60,104 bases of DNA from DASUXA01 sp036378155 (GTDB lineage Bacteria; Actinomycetota; Actinomycetes; Mycobacteriales; Micromonosporaceae): assembly GCA_036378155.1 (NCBI GenBank), contig DASUXA010000102.1, positions 1-60,104 of the forward strand, in the 5' to 3' direction. Shown in pieces: positions 44,016 through 52,717 of this stretch; the stretch's first letter is position 1; the number at the start of each line of letters is the position of its first letter. The notes beneath the pieces were generated by a model that was not told where the DNA came from, ran no database searches, and saw only the letters and a list, made by a program, of their open reading frames with translations. Made by a program: the position numbers and the translations under genes.

Positions 44016-45328
44016 GACGCTGACTCCTCATGCAGGGGTCGAGGGGTACGGAAGGTGGGTGAGGTGCGGGCGGCGCGGTCGGCTGGCGTCGCCTCTTCCA
44101 GCGAGGCGAGATCCAGGCGTACCCGCTCCTCGGGGTAGACGACTCGCAGTAGGACGCCGGTCATCGCGGTGGTGACCACCGCGGTCACGATCATCAAGGA
44201 GGCGAGCCGAGCGTCCAGGACGCCGACCTGCAACCCGACCGCCAGGACGATCAACTCGGTGAGCCCGCGCGCGTTGATGAGCACGGCCAGCACGACGGAG
44301 TGCCGGACGCGTACCCCGTTGACCCGGGCGCCCAGGAATCCCCCGGCGAACTTGCCGCCGACGGCCACCAGCAGGATCAGTGCCAGTTCGCCGAGACCGG
44401 TCAGGTCCACCGAGGACAGGTCGACGTTGAGACCGGCGACCATGAAGAAGACCGGCAGAAGCAGTACCGAGGAGATCCGCCTGATCCACGGCACGACCTG
44501 TTCGCGCAGCGCGACGGCGCCGTCGCGGGGCACGACGACGCCGAGCAGGAAGGCGCCGAAGATGGCGTGCAGCCCGATCCAGTCGGTCGCCTTCGCGGAC
44601 AGCAGCAGGCCGACCGACACGGCGAGGAGCACGCCGACGCCGGCGAGCCGACCGGTCGCGGGATGGCGCGCGGCGAGCCGCGCCAGCAGCGGTCGTACCA
44701 CCCAGAGCATGACCGCGAGGTACGGCACGACGAGCAGCACCCGCCAGGGGTCGTGACCGAGGTCGGTCAGCGCGACCACGAACGCCAGCAGCAACCAGGC
44801 GACCACGTCGCCGACGGCGGCGGTGGCGAGCGCGAGCCCGCCGATCGGGGTGCGGATCAGCCCCTTGTCGGTGAGGATCCGGGCCAGTACCGGGAACGCG
44901 GTCACCGCCATCGCGGTGCCGACGAACAGCACGAAGGCGAGCCGATGCGCGGTGGGGTGGTGCCCGACCAGGTACAGCGCCAGCAGCGTACCCAGGGCGA
45001 ACGGCAGGATCAGCGCGCTGAGCGACACGGTTGCCGCGATCCGCCCCTGCCCGCGCAGCAGATTCCGGTCGACCTCGAGTCCGACGAGGAACATGAACAC
45101 GGCGACGCCGATGTTGGCGAGAACGCCGAGGGTGGGTCGTACGCCGGCGGGGAACAGCGTGGTCGTGACCGCGCCGTGGAACAGCGTCGGTCCGAGAAGG
45201 ATGCCGCCGATGATCTCGCCGATCACCGGGGGCTGACCGAGACGCCGGGACAGGGCGCCGAGCAGCCGCGCCAACCCGACGATCACCGCCAGGTCGGCAA
45301 CCAGCGTCGCCGCGAGGCCGAGCGTCAC
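44012..45328 (-). CDS. CPA2-type cation/proton antiporter
   Basis: 438 residues with about 12 hydrophobic segments: GQPPVIGEIIGGILLGPTLF at the N-terminus, FMFLVGLEVD, AMAVTAFPVLARIL and ARGLTELIV are conserved in KefB/NapA-like Na+(K+)/H+ exchangers. No KTN/RCK domain follows; the C-terminal ~35 residues are polar. GTG 45328 has AAGGGG 8 bases upstream; GTG 45337 is also in frame. In a biosynthetic operon it may serve export or self-protection. It is coupled to the MbtH gene. Confidence 0.9.
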   Translation of the reverse strand: MTLGLAATLVADLAVIVGLARLLGALSRRLGQPPVIGEIIGGILLGPTLFHGAVTTTLFPAGVRPTLGVLANIGVAVFMFLVGLEVDRNLLRGQGRIAATVSLSALILPFALGTLLALYLVGHHPTAHRLAFVLFVGTAMAVTAFPVLARILTDKGLIRTPIGGLALATAAVGDVVAWLLLAFVVALTDLGHDPWRVLLVVPYLAVMLWVVRPLLARLAARHPATGRLAGVGVLLAVSVGLLLSAKATDWIGLHAIFGAFLLGVVVPRDGAVALREQVVPWIRRISSVLLLPVFFMVAGLNVDLSSVDLTGLGELALILLVAVGGKFAGGFLGARVNGVRVRHSVVLAVLINARGLTELIVLAVGLQVGVLDARLASLMIVTAVVTTAMTGVLLRVVYPEERVRLDLASLEEATPADRAARTSPTFRTPRPLHEESAS

Positions 45329-45372
45329 CGCGGCCACCCCTTCTCACCAGCCATGATCGTCGGGTGCGCGGC

Positions 45373-46179
45373 TCAGCGCGTCCCCATCTCCTCCAGCGCC
45401 CGGTCGGGGACGCCGTCCCGGAGCACCGCGGTACCGAGTACCCGGACCCGGTCCCCCGCCTCTTCCACCTCGAGGCGACCGCCGCGTTCGGACAGTTGCA
45501 GCGCGGTGAGCCTGCGCCGGCCGAGCCGCTGCGCCCAGTACGGCGTGAGCTTGCAGTGCGCCGTGACGCACACCTGGTCCTCGTTCACGCCGAGCGACGG
45601 GAAGAACGTGCGGGACACGAAGTCGGTGCCCGAGGCGCCTTTCGCGGTCACGATGTGTCCCCGGTACGGCTGCCGCGCGAGCGCGGCGAAGTCCGGTGCG
45701 ACGGCGCGTACCGCGTCCGGCGACTCGACCTCGATCAGAATGTCGTCGCTCGACACGGCGCAGGCGACCGCGTCCGTACCGAGCGCCTCGAGCAGTCCCG
45801 GCGGCGGTTCGGACGCGGTCAGCTCGGCCTTGGGCAGGTCGATCGCGATGAGGTCGTCGACCCGTTCGGCGTACAGCACGCCGTTGTCGGACACGAACCG
45901 CAGCTTCGCCAGGTCGGCGTTGTCGGTCTGTCCGAACAGGTACCGGGCGCTGGCGATGGTGGCGTGCCCGCACAGGTTGATCTCCTTGTGCGGGGTGAAC
46001 CAGCGCACCCGGTACTCCCCCGGCGTGCTGGGCACGACGAACGCGGTGGTCGGAAGGTCGATCCAGTGCGCCGTGCCCTGCATGACGTCGACGGGCGGGA
46101 ACTCGGGTCCGAGCACCACCGCCGCCGGGTTGCCGGCGAAGCGCTCGTCCGCGAACGTGTCAACGATGTGGAACCGCAT
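45373..46179 (-). CDS. PhzF-family isomerase/epimerase
   Basis: 268 residues. FHIVDTFADERFAGNPAAVV, an N-terminal motif of PhzF proteins, LCGHATIASARYLF, and a second half with DFVSRTFFPSLGVNEDQVC and TAHCKLTPYW. The two halves form the diaminopimelate-epimerase-like fold. PhzF isomerises dihydro-hydroxyanthranilate, but many paralogues act on other acids, including amino-acid epimerisation or double-bond shifts. Here it could isomerise a proteinogenic or dehydro residue. Its start lies 20 bases inside the desaturase gene. Confidence 0.87.
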   Translation of the reverse strand: MRFHIVDTFADERFAGNPAAVVLGPEFPPVDVMQGTAHWIDLPTTAFVVPSTPGEYRVRWFTPHKEINLCGHATIASARYLFGQTDNADLAKLRFVSDNGVLYAERVDDLIAIDLPKAELTASEPPPGLLEALGTDAVACAVSSDDILIEVESPDAVRAVAPDFAALARQPYRGHIVTAKGASGTDFVSRTFFPSLGVNEDQVCVTAHCKLTPYWAQRLGRRRLTALQLSERGGRLEVEEAGDRVRVLGTAVLRDGVPDRALEEMGTR

Positions 46180-47290
46180 CCGCGAGGTTCCCCTCCCATC
46201 TTTCCCAGGCCCGGAACATCCGGTCGATGGCGGCGCCCATGCCCCAGGTCTCCTGGTACGGCGGGCCCTCGGGACCGGTGTCGATGTCCCGCTGCCGCGC
46301 GTAGGCGGCGGTGGTCCACTCCGGCGTCGACGGGTACCGGTGGTGGTAGTCGTGGTTGGGCAGGTCGCCGACCACGACCAGCAGCCGCGACGGCAGGTGG
46401 TAGAACAGGGTCGCGGCGGTCCACCGCAGCCACGCCACCGCCTGTTCGCCCGCCGGCAGGGACCGGGCGGGCACCGGAGCGCCGCAGAACCTCGCCGCGG
46501 TCGCCGCCACGGTGTAGAAGCGGTGACCGAACTCGGGGTTGCGCTGCGCCAGCCATTCGTGTTCGCCCAGCCGGTCCAGCAGCGCGCTGAGCTGCGCGAA
46601 CAGGATGACCGGCAGGACGAAGGCGAGGACCAGCGCCAGGGCGCCGTGCGGCAGCCAGAACGGCAGCGACACCCAGAACGCGATCCAGACCAGGAATCCC
46701 GCCAGCCGCCAGCCGCGCGAGGTCAGGTTGCTGCTGATCCGTCCGAGGAAGCCGCGCCAGTAGAAGACCGGCGACAGGAACACCGTCCACGCCCGCCGCC
46801 ACAGCGCCGCCCGCGACATCCCGGGCAGGAACCCGAGACCGAACAGGAACTGCACCGGCGGGTCGATCTCGGTCGCGAAGACCTCCCGCCGGTGGTGGTT
46901 GTCGAAGTGCTCTTCTTTGAAGTCCCGGAACGTGTGGAAGACGCTCAGCACGGTCACCACCTCGCCCCAGAACGCGTCCACGCGGGCCTTGCCGGAGAAC
47001 CGCCGGTGCAGCGCCTGGTGCGCGATGACGAGAACCATCATCCGTTCCCCGTTGACCGTGAGCAGCCAACCGAGCAGGAGCGCGACGTACCACAGCGGGA
47101 ACATCACGGCCACGGCGACGGTCGAGACCGCGAGCCCCGCGAAGAACAGCGTCAGGGTCACCGCCAGGTACGAGGCCCAGGTGTGCCGCAGCAGGGGCTG
47201 CTGGCCTGGCAGAGCCTTACCGGTCTGCCAGGTCCAGAAGTGCTGCGTCCACGCCGGGAACCGGAGATAGGTCGCCCGTACGTCGTCCAC
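46160..47290 (-). CDS. Membrane fatty acid desaturase
   Basis: 376 residues. Three histidine boxes: HQALHRR (~residue 95), HFDNHH (~130) and HDYHHRYP (~325), plus four to six hydrophobic segments. This is the integral membrane diiron desaturase/hydroxylase fold. The most likely substrate is the fatty acyl group to be loaded by one of the FAALs, giving an unsaturated or hydroxylated lipid tail. GTG start with GAGGTGAGCC upstream; 3 bases after the diiron-oxidase stop. Confidence 0.87.
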   Translation of the reverse strand: MDDVRATYLRFPAWTQHFWTWQTGKALPGQQPLLRHTWASYLAVTLTLFFAGLAVSTVAVAVMFPLWYVALLLGWLLTVNGERMMVLVIAHQALHRRFSGKARVDAFWGEVVTVLSVFHTFRDFKEEHFDNHHRREVFATEIDPPVQFLFGLGFLPGMSRAALWRRAWTVFLSPVFYWRGFLGRISSNLTSRGWRLAGFLVWIAFWVSLPFWLPHGALALVLAFVLPVILFAQLSALLDRLGEHEWLAQRNPEFGHRFYTVAATAARFCGAPVPARSLPAGEQAVAWLRWTAATLFYHLPSRLLVVVGDLPNHDYHHRYPSTPEWTTAAYARQRDIDTGPEGPPYQETWGMGAAIDRMFRAWERWEGNLADAVPHR

Positions 47291-47293
47291 GGC

Positions 47294-47983
47294 TCACCTC
47301 GCCGGCGCGTTAGCCCCGACGCCGGACTCCACCACGAGACGGTCGAAGAACGCCGTCCACAGCTGCCACATCTCGTTGGCGGCGTCGAGTACGGCGTCCT
47401 CCTGCTCGCGGGAGAAGTCCGCCAGCAGCGCGTGGTTCGCCTCTTCGACGTGGTCGGGTTCCTGCTCGACGTGAATGGAGATCCACTCGTTGTCGGTGAC
47501 GCCGGTGGTCCGCTGGATCGCCTTGCCGATGCTCGACACCATCAGCAGGTCGGTGGTCTCGGTGGCGAAGATGAACCCGAGGGCGCTCTCCCGCTTCTCC
47601 GAGGCGCGACGGTAGCCGTCGACGAGCGCCGCGGTCTCCGGGTACGGCGCGGTTCCGGTGACCCGGTCACGGTCGAAACCGCACTTCTCCATCGAGTCGA
47701 CGTAGATCACCTCGTGCGCCTTGTCGACGGCGCCGCCGCCGGCCTCCTGGTTCAGGATGCGGGTGATCGCGCTCTTCGACGCGATGTCGGGCAGCACCGC
47801 CACGCACCGCGCGAGGAACGTCGGGAAGTAGTGCAGGGGGTGCCACCACTGCTCGATCAGGATGGCTGCCTGCTCCTTCGTCAGCTCGGCGCTGTCGACG
47901 GCTGCGAAGAACGGGTGGTTGCGGAAGTTCTGGTACACGGGGCTCTCGGCCAGCCGAGCGCCGAAGGACACGGTCGCGGTCAT
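47294..47983 (-). CDS. Haem-oxygenase-like diiron oxidase (HDO/TenA-like fold)
   Basis: 229 residues. All-helical protein with candidate iron ligands Glu and His in NQEAGGGAVDKAHEVIY (~79), Glu in FATETTDLL, and HVEQEPDHVEEANH (~172). It fits the 'iron-containing redox enzyme' group that includes BesC, UndA and the SznF centre. These use O2 to cleave or oxidise amino acids or fatty acids. Reaction unknown here. ATG 47983 has GGAG 9 bases upstream; ATG 47989 would be only 3 bases from it. It sits between the Fe/2OG genes and the desaturase. Confidence 0.8.
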   Translation of the reverse strand: MTATVSFGARLAESPVYQNFRNHPFFAAVDSAELTKEQAAILIEQWWHPLHYFPTFLARCVAVLPDIASKSAITRILNQEAGGGAVDKAHEVIYVDSMEKCGFDRDRVTGTAPYPETAALVDGYRRASEKRESALGFIFATETTDLLMVSSIGKAIQRTTGVTDNEWISIHVEQEPDHVEEANHALLADFSREQEDAVLDAANEMWQLWTAFFDRLVVESGVGANAPAR

Positions 47984-47996
47984 GCTCATCCACTCC

Positions 47997-48854
47997 TTAC
48001 GCGGATCGCTCGAGGGTGTAGTACCGGCGCAGTTCAAGGGCGTGCGGCAGGACGTCCGGGTCCTGGCAATCGCGCGCGAGCGCGATCATGGTGTCCCAGG
48101 CGAAGTCCTCGCCGCCGTCCCAGCGGAAGTGCTTCTTTATGACGATGCTGAAGACCTCGCTGAAGGTGTCCATGGTGAGCACATCGGCGAGCCGCATCAG
48201 GTCGGCACGGGCGGCGTCGGACAACGGCGGTCGGGCGACCCGGCATTCCGCCGGGATGCCCTCGCCCTTGCCTTCGTCGGCCACCTTGACCAGGGATTCC
48301 TCCCCGGGCCGGTTGACGAAGTCGAAAATCAGGTGGATGCGCGGCTTGTCCGACAGCGACGCCACCGAGTGGATCTGCGCCGCGTCGAAGTACCAGATCT
48401 CGCCCGCCCGCATCCGGTACACGATGTTGTCCTGGCTGAAGAACACCTGGTCGTGCGTCACCAGCGGGATGTGCATCCGGTGCGCGGGCCGCGAGTCGTC
48501 CGGGATCTCCCCCAGTTCGAGCAGGTCGCGGTGCGGGACGATGACGCTGTTGGAGAACCTGGCCAGGCGCACGAACTGCAGCCGCGTGAGGTCCACCGTG
48601 TTGGTGATCAACTCCTGCAGGTACGGCAGTTGCCTGCCGTACTCGGTGAAGTTGGACTGCTTGTCGTGCTCGTAGTTGGTCACCACGCCGTCGCCGCTGT
48701 CTCCGGCGGGCGCGTACAGCATGCAGTTCTTCCAGGGTCCGCCGATGAGGTAGTCGCTGTACGCCTCGGAGTAGCGGAACGAGGCGCTGTGTTCGAGGTC
48801 CTTGGTCAGCCGGGCCTCGTCCAGCGGAATCGTTGCCACGTAGTGGGTTCGCAT
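47997..48854 (-). CDS. Asp/Asn-hydroxylase-like Fe(II)/2OG oxygenase (proline cis-4-hydroxylase type)
   Basis: 285 residues. VRLARFSNSVIVPHRDLLEL (iron ligands His-X-Asp near residue 108), RMHIPLVTHDQVFF, and GEIWYFDAAQIHSVASLSD with the distal His (~160), then PRIHLIFDF with the 2OG-binding Arg. This is the arrangement of the aspartyl/asparaginyl beta-hydroxylase family and of free L-proline cis-4-hydroxylase. The neighbouring A-PCP-TE protein has a proline-type code, so hydroxylation of proline is a good guess; beta-hydroxylation of another residue is possible. GGATGG precedes the ATG, 4 bases after the upstream stop. Confidence 0.82.
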   Translation of the reverse strand: MRTHYVATIPLDEARLTKDLEHSASFRYSEAYSDYLIGGPWKNCMLYAPAGDSGDGVVTNYEHDKQSNFTEYGRQLPYLQELITNTVDLTRLQFVRLARFSNSVIVPHRDLLELGEIPDDSRPAHRMHIPLVTHDQVFFSQDNIVYRMRAGEIWYFDAAQIHSVASLSDKPRIHLIFDFVNRPGEESLVKVADEGKGEGIPAECRVARPPLSDAARADLMRLADVLTMDTFSEVFSIVIKKHFRWDGGEDFAWDTMIALARDCQDPDVLPHALELRRYYTLERSA

Positions 48855-48858
48855 CTGG

Positions 48859-49749
48859 TCACGCCATCCTGTCGAGTGGGGTGAACGGCTCGCCCCACGC
48901 GTTCTCGGTGAGTACGCGGTTGAGTCCGTACTCGTCCTTGCCGGCGACGAGCACGCAGCCGTGCCGGTCGAGATTGAAGTGGTGCCCGAACTCGTCGAAC
49001 TCGGTCATCCCGCCGTACACCCGCACGTGGGTGGGGACGGCGCGGATCGAGAAGCCCATGCGCTGCCGGTTGGTGGTGTTCGGGTTCGAGCCGTGGATGC
49101 AGCGCGCGGTGAAGATGATGAATTCGCCCGGCTTCATCTCGACGTGGTCGACGTGTTCCTGGTCCGGGTCCCAGTTCTTGTCGATCTTGATGTCGTCGTA
49201 GTTGTAGCCGAAGAACGAGTTGTCGCGGGCAGCGCCGTTCCACTTCATCGGAGCGCGCTCGTCGTACCGCCACTGCCGGTGACTGCCCGGAATCAGCTTC
49301 AGGCAGCCGTTCGCCTTGGTCGCCTCGGTGAACGCCACCCAGCAGGTCAGCTCCATCGGGTTGTCCGGCGAGTGCTCGGTCGCCTCGAGCATCCCCTTGG
49401 TCGTCTCACCGATCGCGTACGTCTCGACCTGGTGCCACCCGGTACCGACGTCGCCGGGGTTCTTCGGGAAGAACTCGGTACGCCAGACGAAGATGTCCTG
49501 GCCGATCAGCGCCTGCATCCGTCGGATGATCGCCGGCTCGGTGATGATCCGGCTCAACCCGGGGATGTCGATGTGCCGGTCGTAGTTGACCGGGTTGTCG
49601 AACACCTTGCGGGCGTTGTTCGCCGGGTCGAGCAGCGCCTTGCGCTGCACCTTCCACCAGGCCGTCATCTCCTCCGGTTCCCAGAGCTTGAACGGCCCGA
49701 TGTACCCGCGCTCGGCGAAGACCTTCTTATCCTGTTCAAGATCCATCAT
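48859..49749 (-). CDS. SyrB2-like Fe(II)/2OG enzyme (chlorinating-enzyme family) with HxV motif
   Basis: 296 residues, collinear with SyrB2: WRTEFFPKNPGD, GWHQVETYAIGE, CWVAFTEATKANGCLKLIPG, FFGYNYDDIKIDKNW and EMKPGEFIIFTARCIHGS. In hydroxylases the iron triad is His-X-Asp/Glu ... His; in SyrB2-type halogenases the Asp is Ala or Gly, which frees a site for chloride. Here the motif is His-Gln-Val (~residue 107), with the distal His near 217. It therefore lacks the carboxylate, like a halogenase, but Val is bulkier than Ala/Gly. It overlaps the end of the A-PCP-TE gene by 14 bases, and SyrB2 acts on a PCP-bound amino acid, so that PCP is the first candidate substrate. Confidence 0.85.
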   Translation of the reverse strand: MMDLEQDKKVFAERGYIGPFKLWEPEEMTAWWKVQRKALLDPANNARKVFDNPVNYDRHIDIPGLSRIITEPAIIRRMQALIGQDIFVWRTEFFPKNPGDVGTGWHQVETYAIGETTKGMLEATEHSPDNPMELTCWVAFTEATKANGCLKLIPGSHRQWRYDERAPMKWNGAARDNSFFGYNYDDIKIDKNWDPDQEHVDHVEMKPGEFIIFTARCIHGSNPNTTNRQRMGFSIRAVPTHVRVYGGMTEFDEFGHHFNLDRHGCVLVAGKDEYGLNRVLTENAWGEPFTPLDRMA

Positions 49750-52384
49750 GTGCGCTCCCTGCCCCGCCCGCGCGCTCCAGCGCGGCGTCCAGTTCCGTTG
49801 CCGCCTCGGTGACGTGCTCCCCGCGGATGAACCCGTAGTGATCGCCGCCGATGGCGGTGACGTGGAAGGGTCCGACGCAGATCGTGCGAAGCGCGTCCGC
49901 CAGCCGCGCCTGGCGGTCCTCGCCAGCGCCGGCTGCCTGGAACAGGGTCACCGGCCCCGAATACGGTCGCGGCTGGTACCGCATGGCGGCGTTCATGCAC
50001 GCCCGGGCGGTCTCGAGCACGGTACGCAGGTAGGTGCTCGACGCGCCCGCGGTGATCGGCGCCCCCATCAGCTGGATCCAGGTATCGCTGGAGGTCAGCT
50101 CGACGAGGTCGAGATCGGTCGCGTGGGGATCGTCGAGGCGGGCGACCACCTCGTCGAGCATCGACAGGAAGGGAGTCTCCGCCATCGGCAGACCCGTGAT
50201 GGGGTCGATGATCGGGTTCGCGTCGAACAGCCCGAGGAAGTCGACCGTGGCGCCGGAGGCGACCAGTTGCTGGGCGATCTCGTACGCCAGCACCCCGCCG
50301 AACGACCAGCCTGCCAGCAGGTACGGCCCGTCGGGCTGGATGGTGCGCAGCTGCTCGACGTGGGCGGCGGCGATGTCGCCGAGCGAGGCGCCGAAGGTGG
50401 GCGGTTCGCCGGTCCAGCTGATGCCGAGCAGCCGTGCCGGGGCGCGCGAGGCGCGCGCCAGCTCCCGGTAGCAGATCAGCTCGCCGCCGAGCGGATGCAG
50501 CAGGTACAGGCTGCGTGCGGAGGGACCGGGGCGGAGCGTGACGATCTGCGACGAGCGGCGCCGCTGCTGCGGTGCGGAGACGACCGCCTCCAGCGCGCCG
50601 GCGAGGTCCTCGATGGTGCTGTACTCCAGGAACGCCGACAACTCGACCGGGCGACCGAGCGCCTGCCCGAGTTCGGCGACGACCCACGTCGCCAGCAGCG
50701 AGTCCCCGCCGACCTCGAAGAAGTCGTCGTCGACGTCGAACTCGTCGTGCCCGAGCACCCGCGCCCAGATCGGGGTGATGATGTCGACCAGCGACGGCGC
50801 GTCCGTCGACGTCTCGTCCGCCGCCTGCTCCGGCGCGGCGGGCAGTTCGAGCTCCGCCAGCGCCCGCCCGTCGATCTTGCCGGTCGCGGTGCGCGGCATG
50901 GTCGCCACGGTGACGTAGCGGGACGGCACCATGTACGCCGGAAGCAGACCCCGCACGTGGTCCGAGATCTCGCGGTGCGCCACCGAACCGTCCGTCTGCA
51001 GGTACGCGACCAGCACGTTCACGCCGTCGGCGACCTGTCGCAGACCGACCGCCGCCGCGTCCACCCGCGGATGGGTCAGCAGGGCGTTCTCCACCTCGGC
51101 CGGCTCCACCCGGAACCCGCGTACCTTGAGCTGGGTGTCCGCGCGGCCGATGAACTCGTAGCCGCCGTCCCCGCCGGCGCGGACCAGGTCGCCGGTGCGG
51201 TACAGCCGCTCGCCGGGCGCGAACGGGCTGGCGACGAACCGTTCCGCGGTCCGCGCCGGGTCGTGCAGGTACCCCCGGGCCAGCCCGGTACCGGCGACGT
51301 ACAGTTCACCGACGTCCCCGTCCGCCACGACCTGCAGCCGCTCGTCGAGGACCCAGCAGGTGACGCCGCCGACCGGGGTACCGATGGACGGCACCGCCGG
51401 CCATCGCGCGGCGTCCTCGGGCAGCGTGTAGCTGGTGACCAGGTGCGCCTCGGTCGGTCCGTAGTGGTTGTCCAGTCGGCAGTGCGGGATGGCGGCGAAC
51501 AGGTCGCGAATGGCGGGCGTGATGATCAGCTGTTCGCCGGCGGTGACCACATGCTCCAGCGACTCCGGCACCACCGACAGCCGACCCGCGGTGACGGCGA
51601 GCAGCTGCAGCGCGACATAGGGCAGGAACAGTCGCTGGATGCGCTGCTCGACGATGGTGTCGAGCATCGCCGCGGGGTCGCGCCGGATTTCCTCGGACGC
51701 CACGACCAGGCAACCGCCGGTGGTCAGCGTCGACAGGACCTCCTGGAACGTCACGTCGAACGAGGTGGCGGTGAACTGCAGGGTCCGAAGTCCAGGTTTG
51801 CCGCTGGCGATCTGCCACGCGATCAGCCGGGACAGTCCGCGGTGGGTCATCGCGACACCCTTGGGTGTCCCCGTCGAGCCGGACGTGTACAGCACGTACG
51901 CCAGCGAGTCGGGGTCCGGGGACACCGCGACCGGCGCGGCACCGGTACCGCGCGCGGTCGGCGGTACGACCACCGTTCCGGCGGGCAGCCGCCCGGCGTT
52001 CGCCGCGTCGGCGATCGCGACCCGCGCGCGCAGGCTGGTGACGATCGCCGTGAGCCGCGCGTCGGGTGCCGTGATGTCGACCGGACAGTACACGCCGCCC
52101 GCCGCCAGTACCGCGAGCATCGCGACGACCGTGTCCATCGAGCGCTCGAGTAGGACGGCGACCGGCTGTTCCGGCCCGACACCCTGGGTGCGCAGGTGGT
52201 CCGCCAGCGCGTCGACGCGGTCGACGAGCCCGGCGTACGTGAGGGGTACGCCCGACCCGTCGACGAGATCGACCAGGGCTGAGCTGTCGCCGTTCGATCG
52301 CGCCTGCGCGCGGATGAGGTCGTACAGGAACGGCGCGGCCACCTCGGCAGTCCTCGACTGCGTCACAATCTCGGTGTCGCTCAC
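49736..52384 (-). CDS. NRPS: A-PCP-TE, proline-type adenylation code
   Basis: 882 residues from GTG 52384. Adenylation with YTSGSTGTPKGV (~168), PCP with GGDSLLA (~559), thioesterase with GWSFGG (~693), Asp in LFDANP and His in GGDHYGF. The pocket residues (FDVTFQE, VTAGEQ, NHYGPTEAHLV) fit the D-V-Q-x-x-A-H-x-V pattern of proline-activating domains, so proline or a substituted or ring analogue is expected. There is no condensation domain, so peptide-bond formation onto this PCP must use a C domain from another protein, such as the one ending the FAAL-NRPS. The thioesterase should release the final chain. It leads the long minus-strand operon down to 41.9 kb. Confidence 0.92.
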   Translation of the reverse strand: MSDTEIVTQSRTAEVAAPFLYDLIRAQARSNGDSSALVDLVDGSGVPLTYAGLVDRVDALADHLRTQGVGPEQPVAVLLERSMDTVVAMLAVLAAGGVYCPVDITAPDARLTAIVTSLRARVAIADAANAGRLPAGTVVVPPTARGTGAAPVAVSPDPDSLAYVLYTSGSTGTPKGVAMTHRGLSRLIAWQIASGKPGLRTLQFTATSFDVTFQEVLSTLTTGGCLVVASEEIRRDPAAMLDTIVEQRIQRLFLPYVALQLLAVTAGRLSVVPESLEHVVTAGEQLIITPAIRDLFAAIPHCRLDNHYGPTEAHLVTSYTLPEDAARWPAVPSIGTPVGGVTCWVLDERLQVVADGDVGELYVAGTGLARGYLHDPARTAERFVASPFAPGERLYRTGDLVRAGGDGGYEFIGRADTQLKVRGFRVEPAEVENALLTHPRVDAAAVGLRQVADGVNVLVAYLQTDGSVAHREISDHVRGLLPAYMVPSRYVTVATMPRTATGKIDGRALAELELPAAPEQAADETSTDAPSLVDIITPIWARVLGHDEFDVDDDFFEVGGDSLLATWVVAELGQALGRPVELSAFLEYSTIEDLAGALEAVVSAPQQRRRSSQIVTLRPGPSARSLYLLHPLGGELICYRELARASRAPARLLGISWTGEPPTFGASLGDIAAAHVEQLRTIQPDGPYLLAGWSFGGVLAYEIAQQLVASGATVDFLGLFDANPIIDPITGLPMAETPFLSMLDEVVARLDDPHATDLDLVELTSSDTWIQLMGAPITAGASSTYLRTVLETARACMNAAMRYQPRPYSGPVTLFQAAGAGEDRQARLADALRTICVGPFHVTAIGGDHYGFIRGEHVTEAATELDAALERAGGAGSAHDGS

Positions 52385-52469
52385 CGCAGGCGCCCATCAA
52401 TCCGAAGCAAGATCCAACCCCGCCTTCCGATCGGGAGCCGCTCGGGCAGCGTTTGCCACTTGTGAACCG

Positions 52470-52516
52470 ACGCTAGGTGCGGCGACTTCTGAGGTGGAGT
52501 CACGTGAACAAGCGAC
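52470..52516 (-). promoter_or_regulatory. Cluster-type promoter for the A-PCP-TE/tailoring operon
   Basis: On the minus strand: GTCGC-N8-GTGAC (52516-52499), 23 bases, TAGCGT (52475-52470). It appears to serve ten or more genes down to 41921. Confidence 0.68.
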
Positions 52517-52623
52517 GGTCGGCGTACCTGTCGTTCATGCCCTCGCTGGTGCCGGCGGCGCGGGCAACGCCGATCGACCGGACCCGATACACAGCGTGGC
52601 GTCAACGCGACGCGCCGTCGACT

Positions 52624-52682
52624 GTCCGCTGAAACGGGGACAGCGACTTTGGTTGACCCGCTGAGACCGAACTTCGTTAACT
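52624..52682 (+). promoter_or_regulatory. Dyad and possible promoter for the A-PCP / A-PCP-C operon
   Basis: GTCCG-N8-GGGAC occupies 52624-52641, but no TA-rich hexamer lies 23-25 bases away. Instead TTGACC (52653-52658) and TTAACT (52677-52682) are 18 bases apart. This is the least certain member of the set. The gap 52385-52717 (333 bases) holds the two promoters and nothing else visible. Confidence 0.45.
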
Positions 52683-52717
52683 GGGGACGCAGACAGCCCT
52701 GAGTCATAGGAGCGTCC

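Larger units (their letters stand above)
43580..44028. repeat. Tandem 205-bp direct repeat duplicating an MbtH gene
   Basis: Units 43580-43784 and 43824-44028 differ at only four positions, all silent or outside the coding part. The repeat includes the whole gene and its ribosome site. Either a recent duplication or gene conversion explains the identity. Confidence 0.93.

Noticed and set aside
52624..52641. A cluster promoter for the A-PCP gene with the standard spacing
   Set aside because: The dyad is present but no TA-rich hexamer lies 23-25 bases away; I list it as a weaker site and do not count it among the ten promoters.
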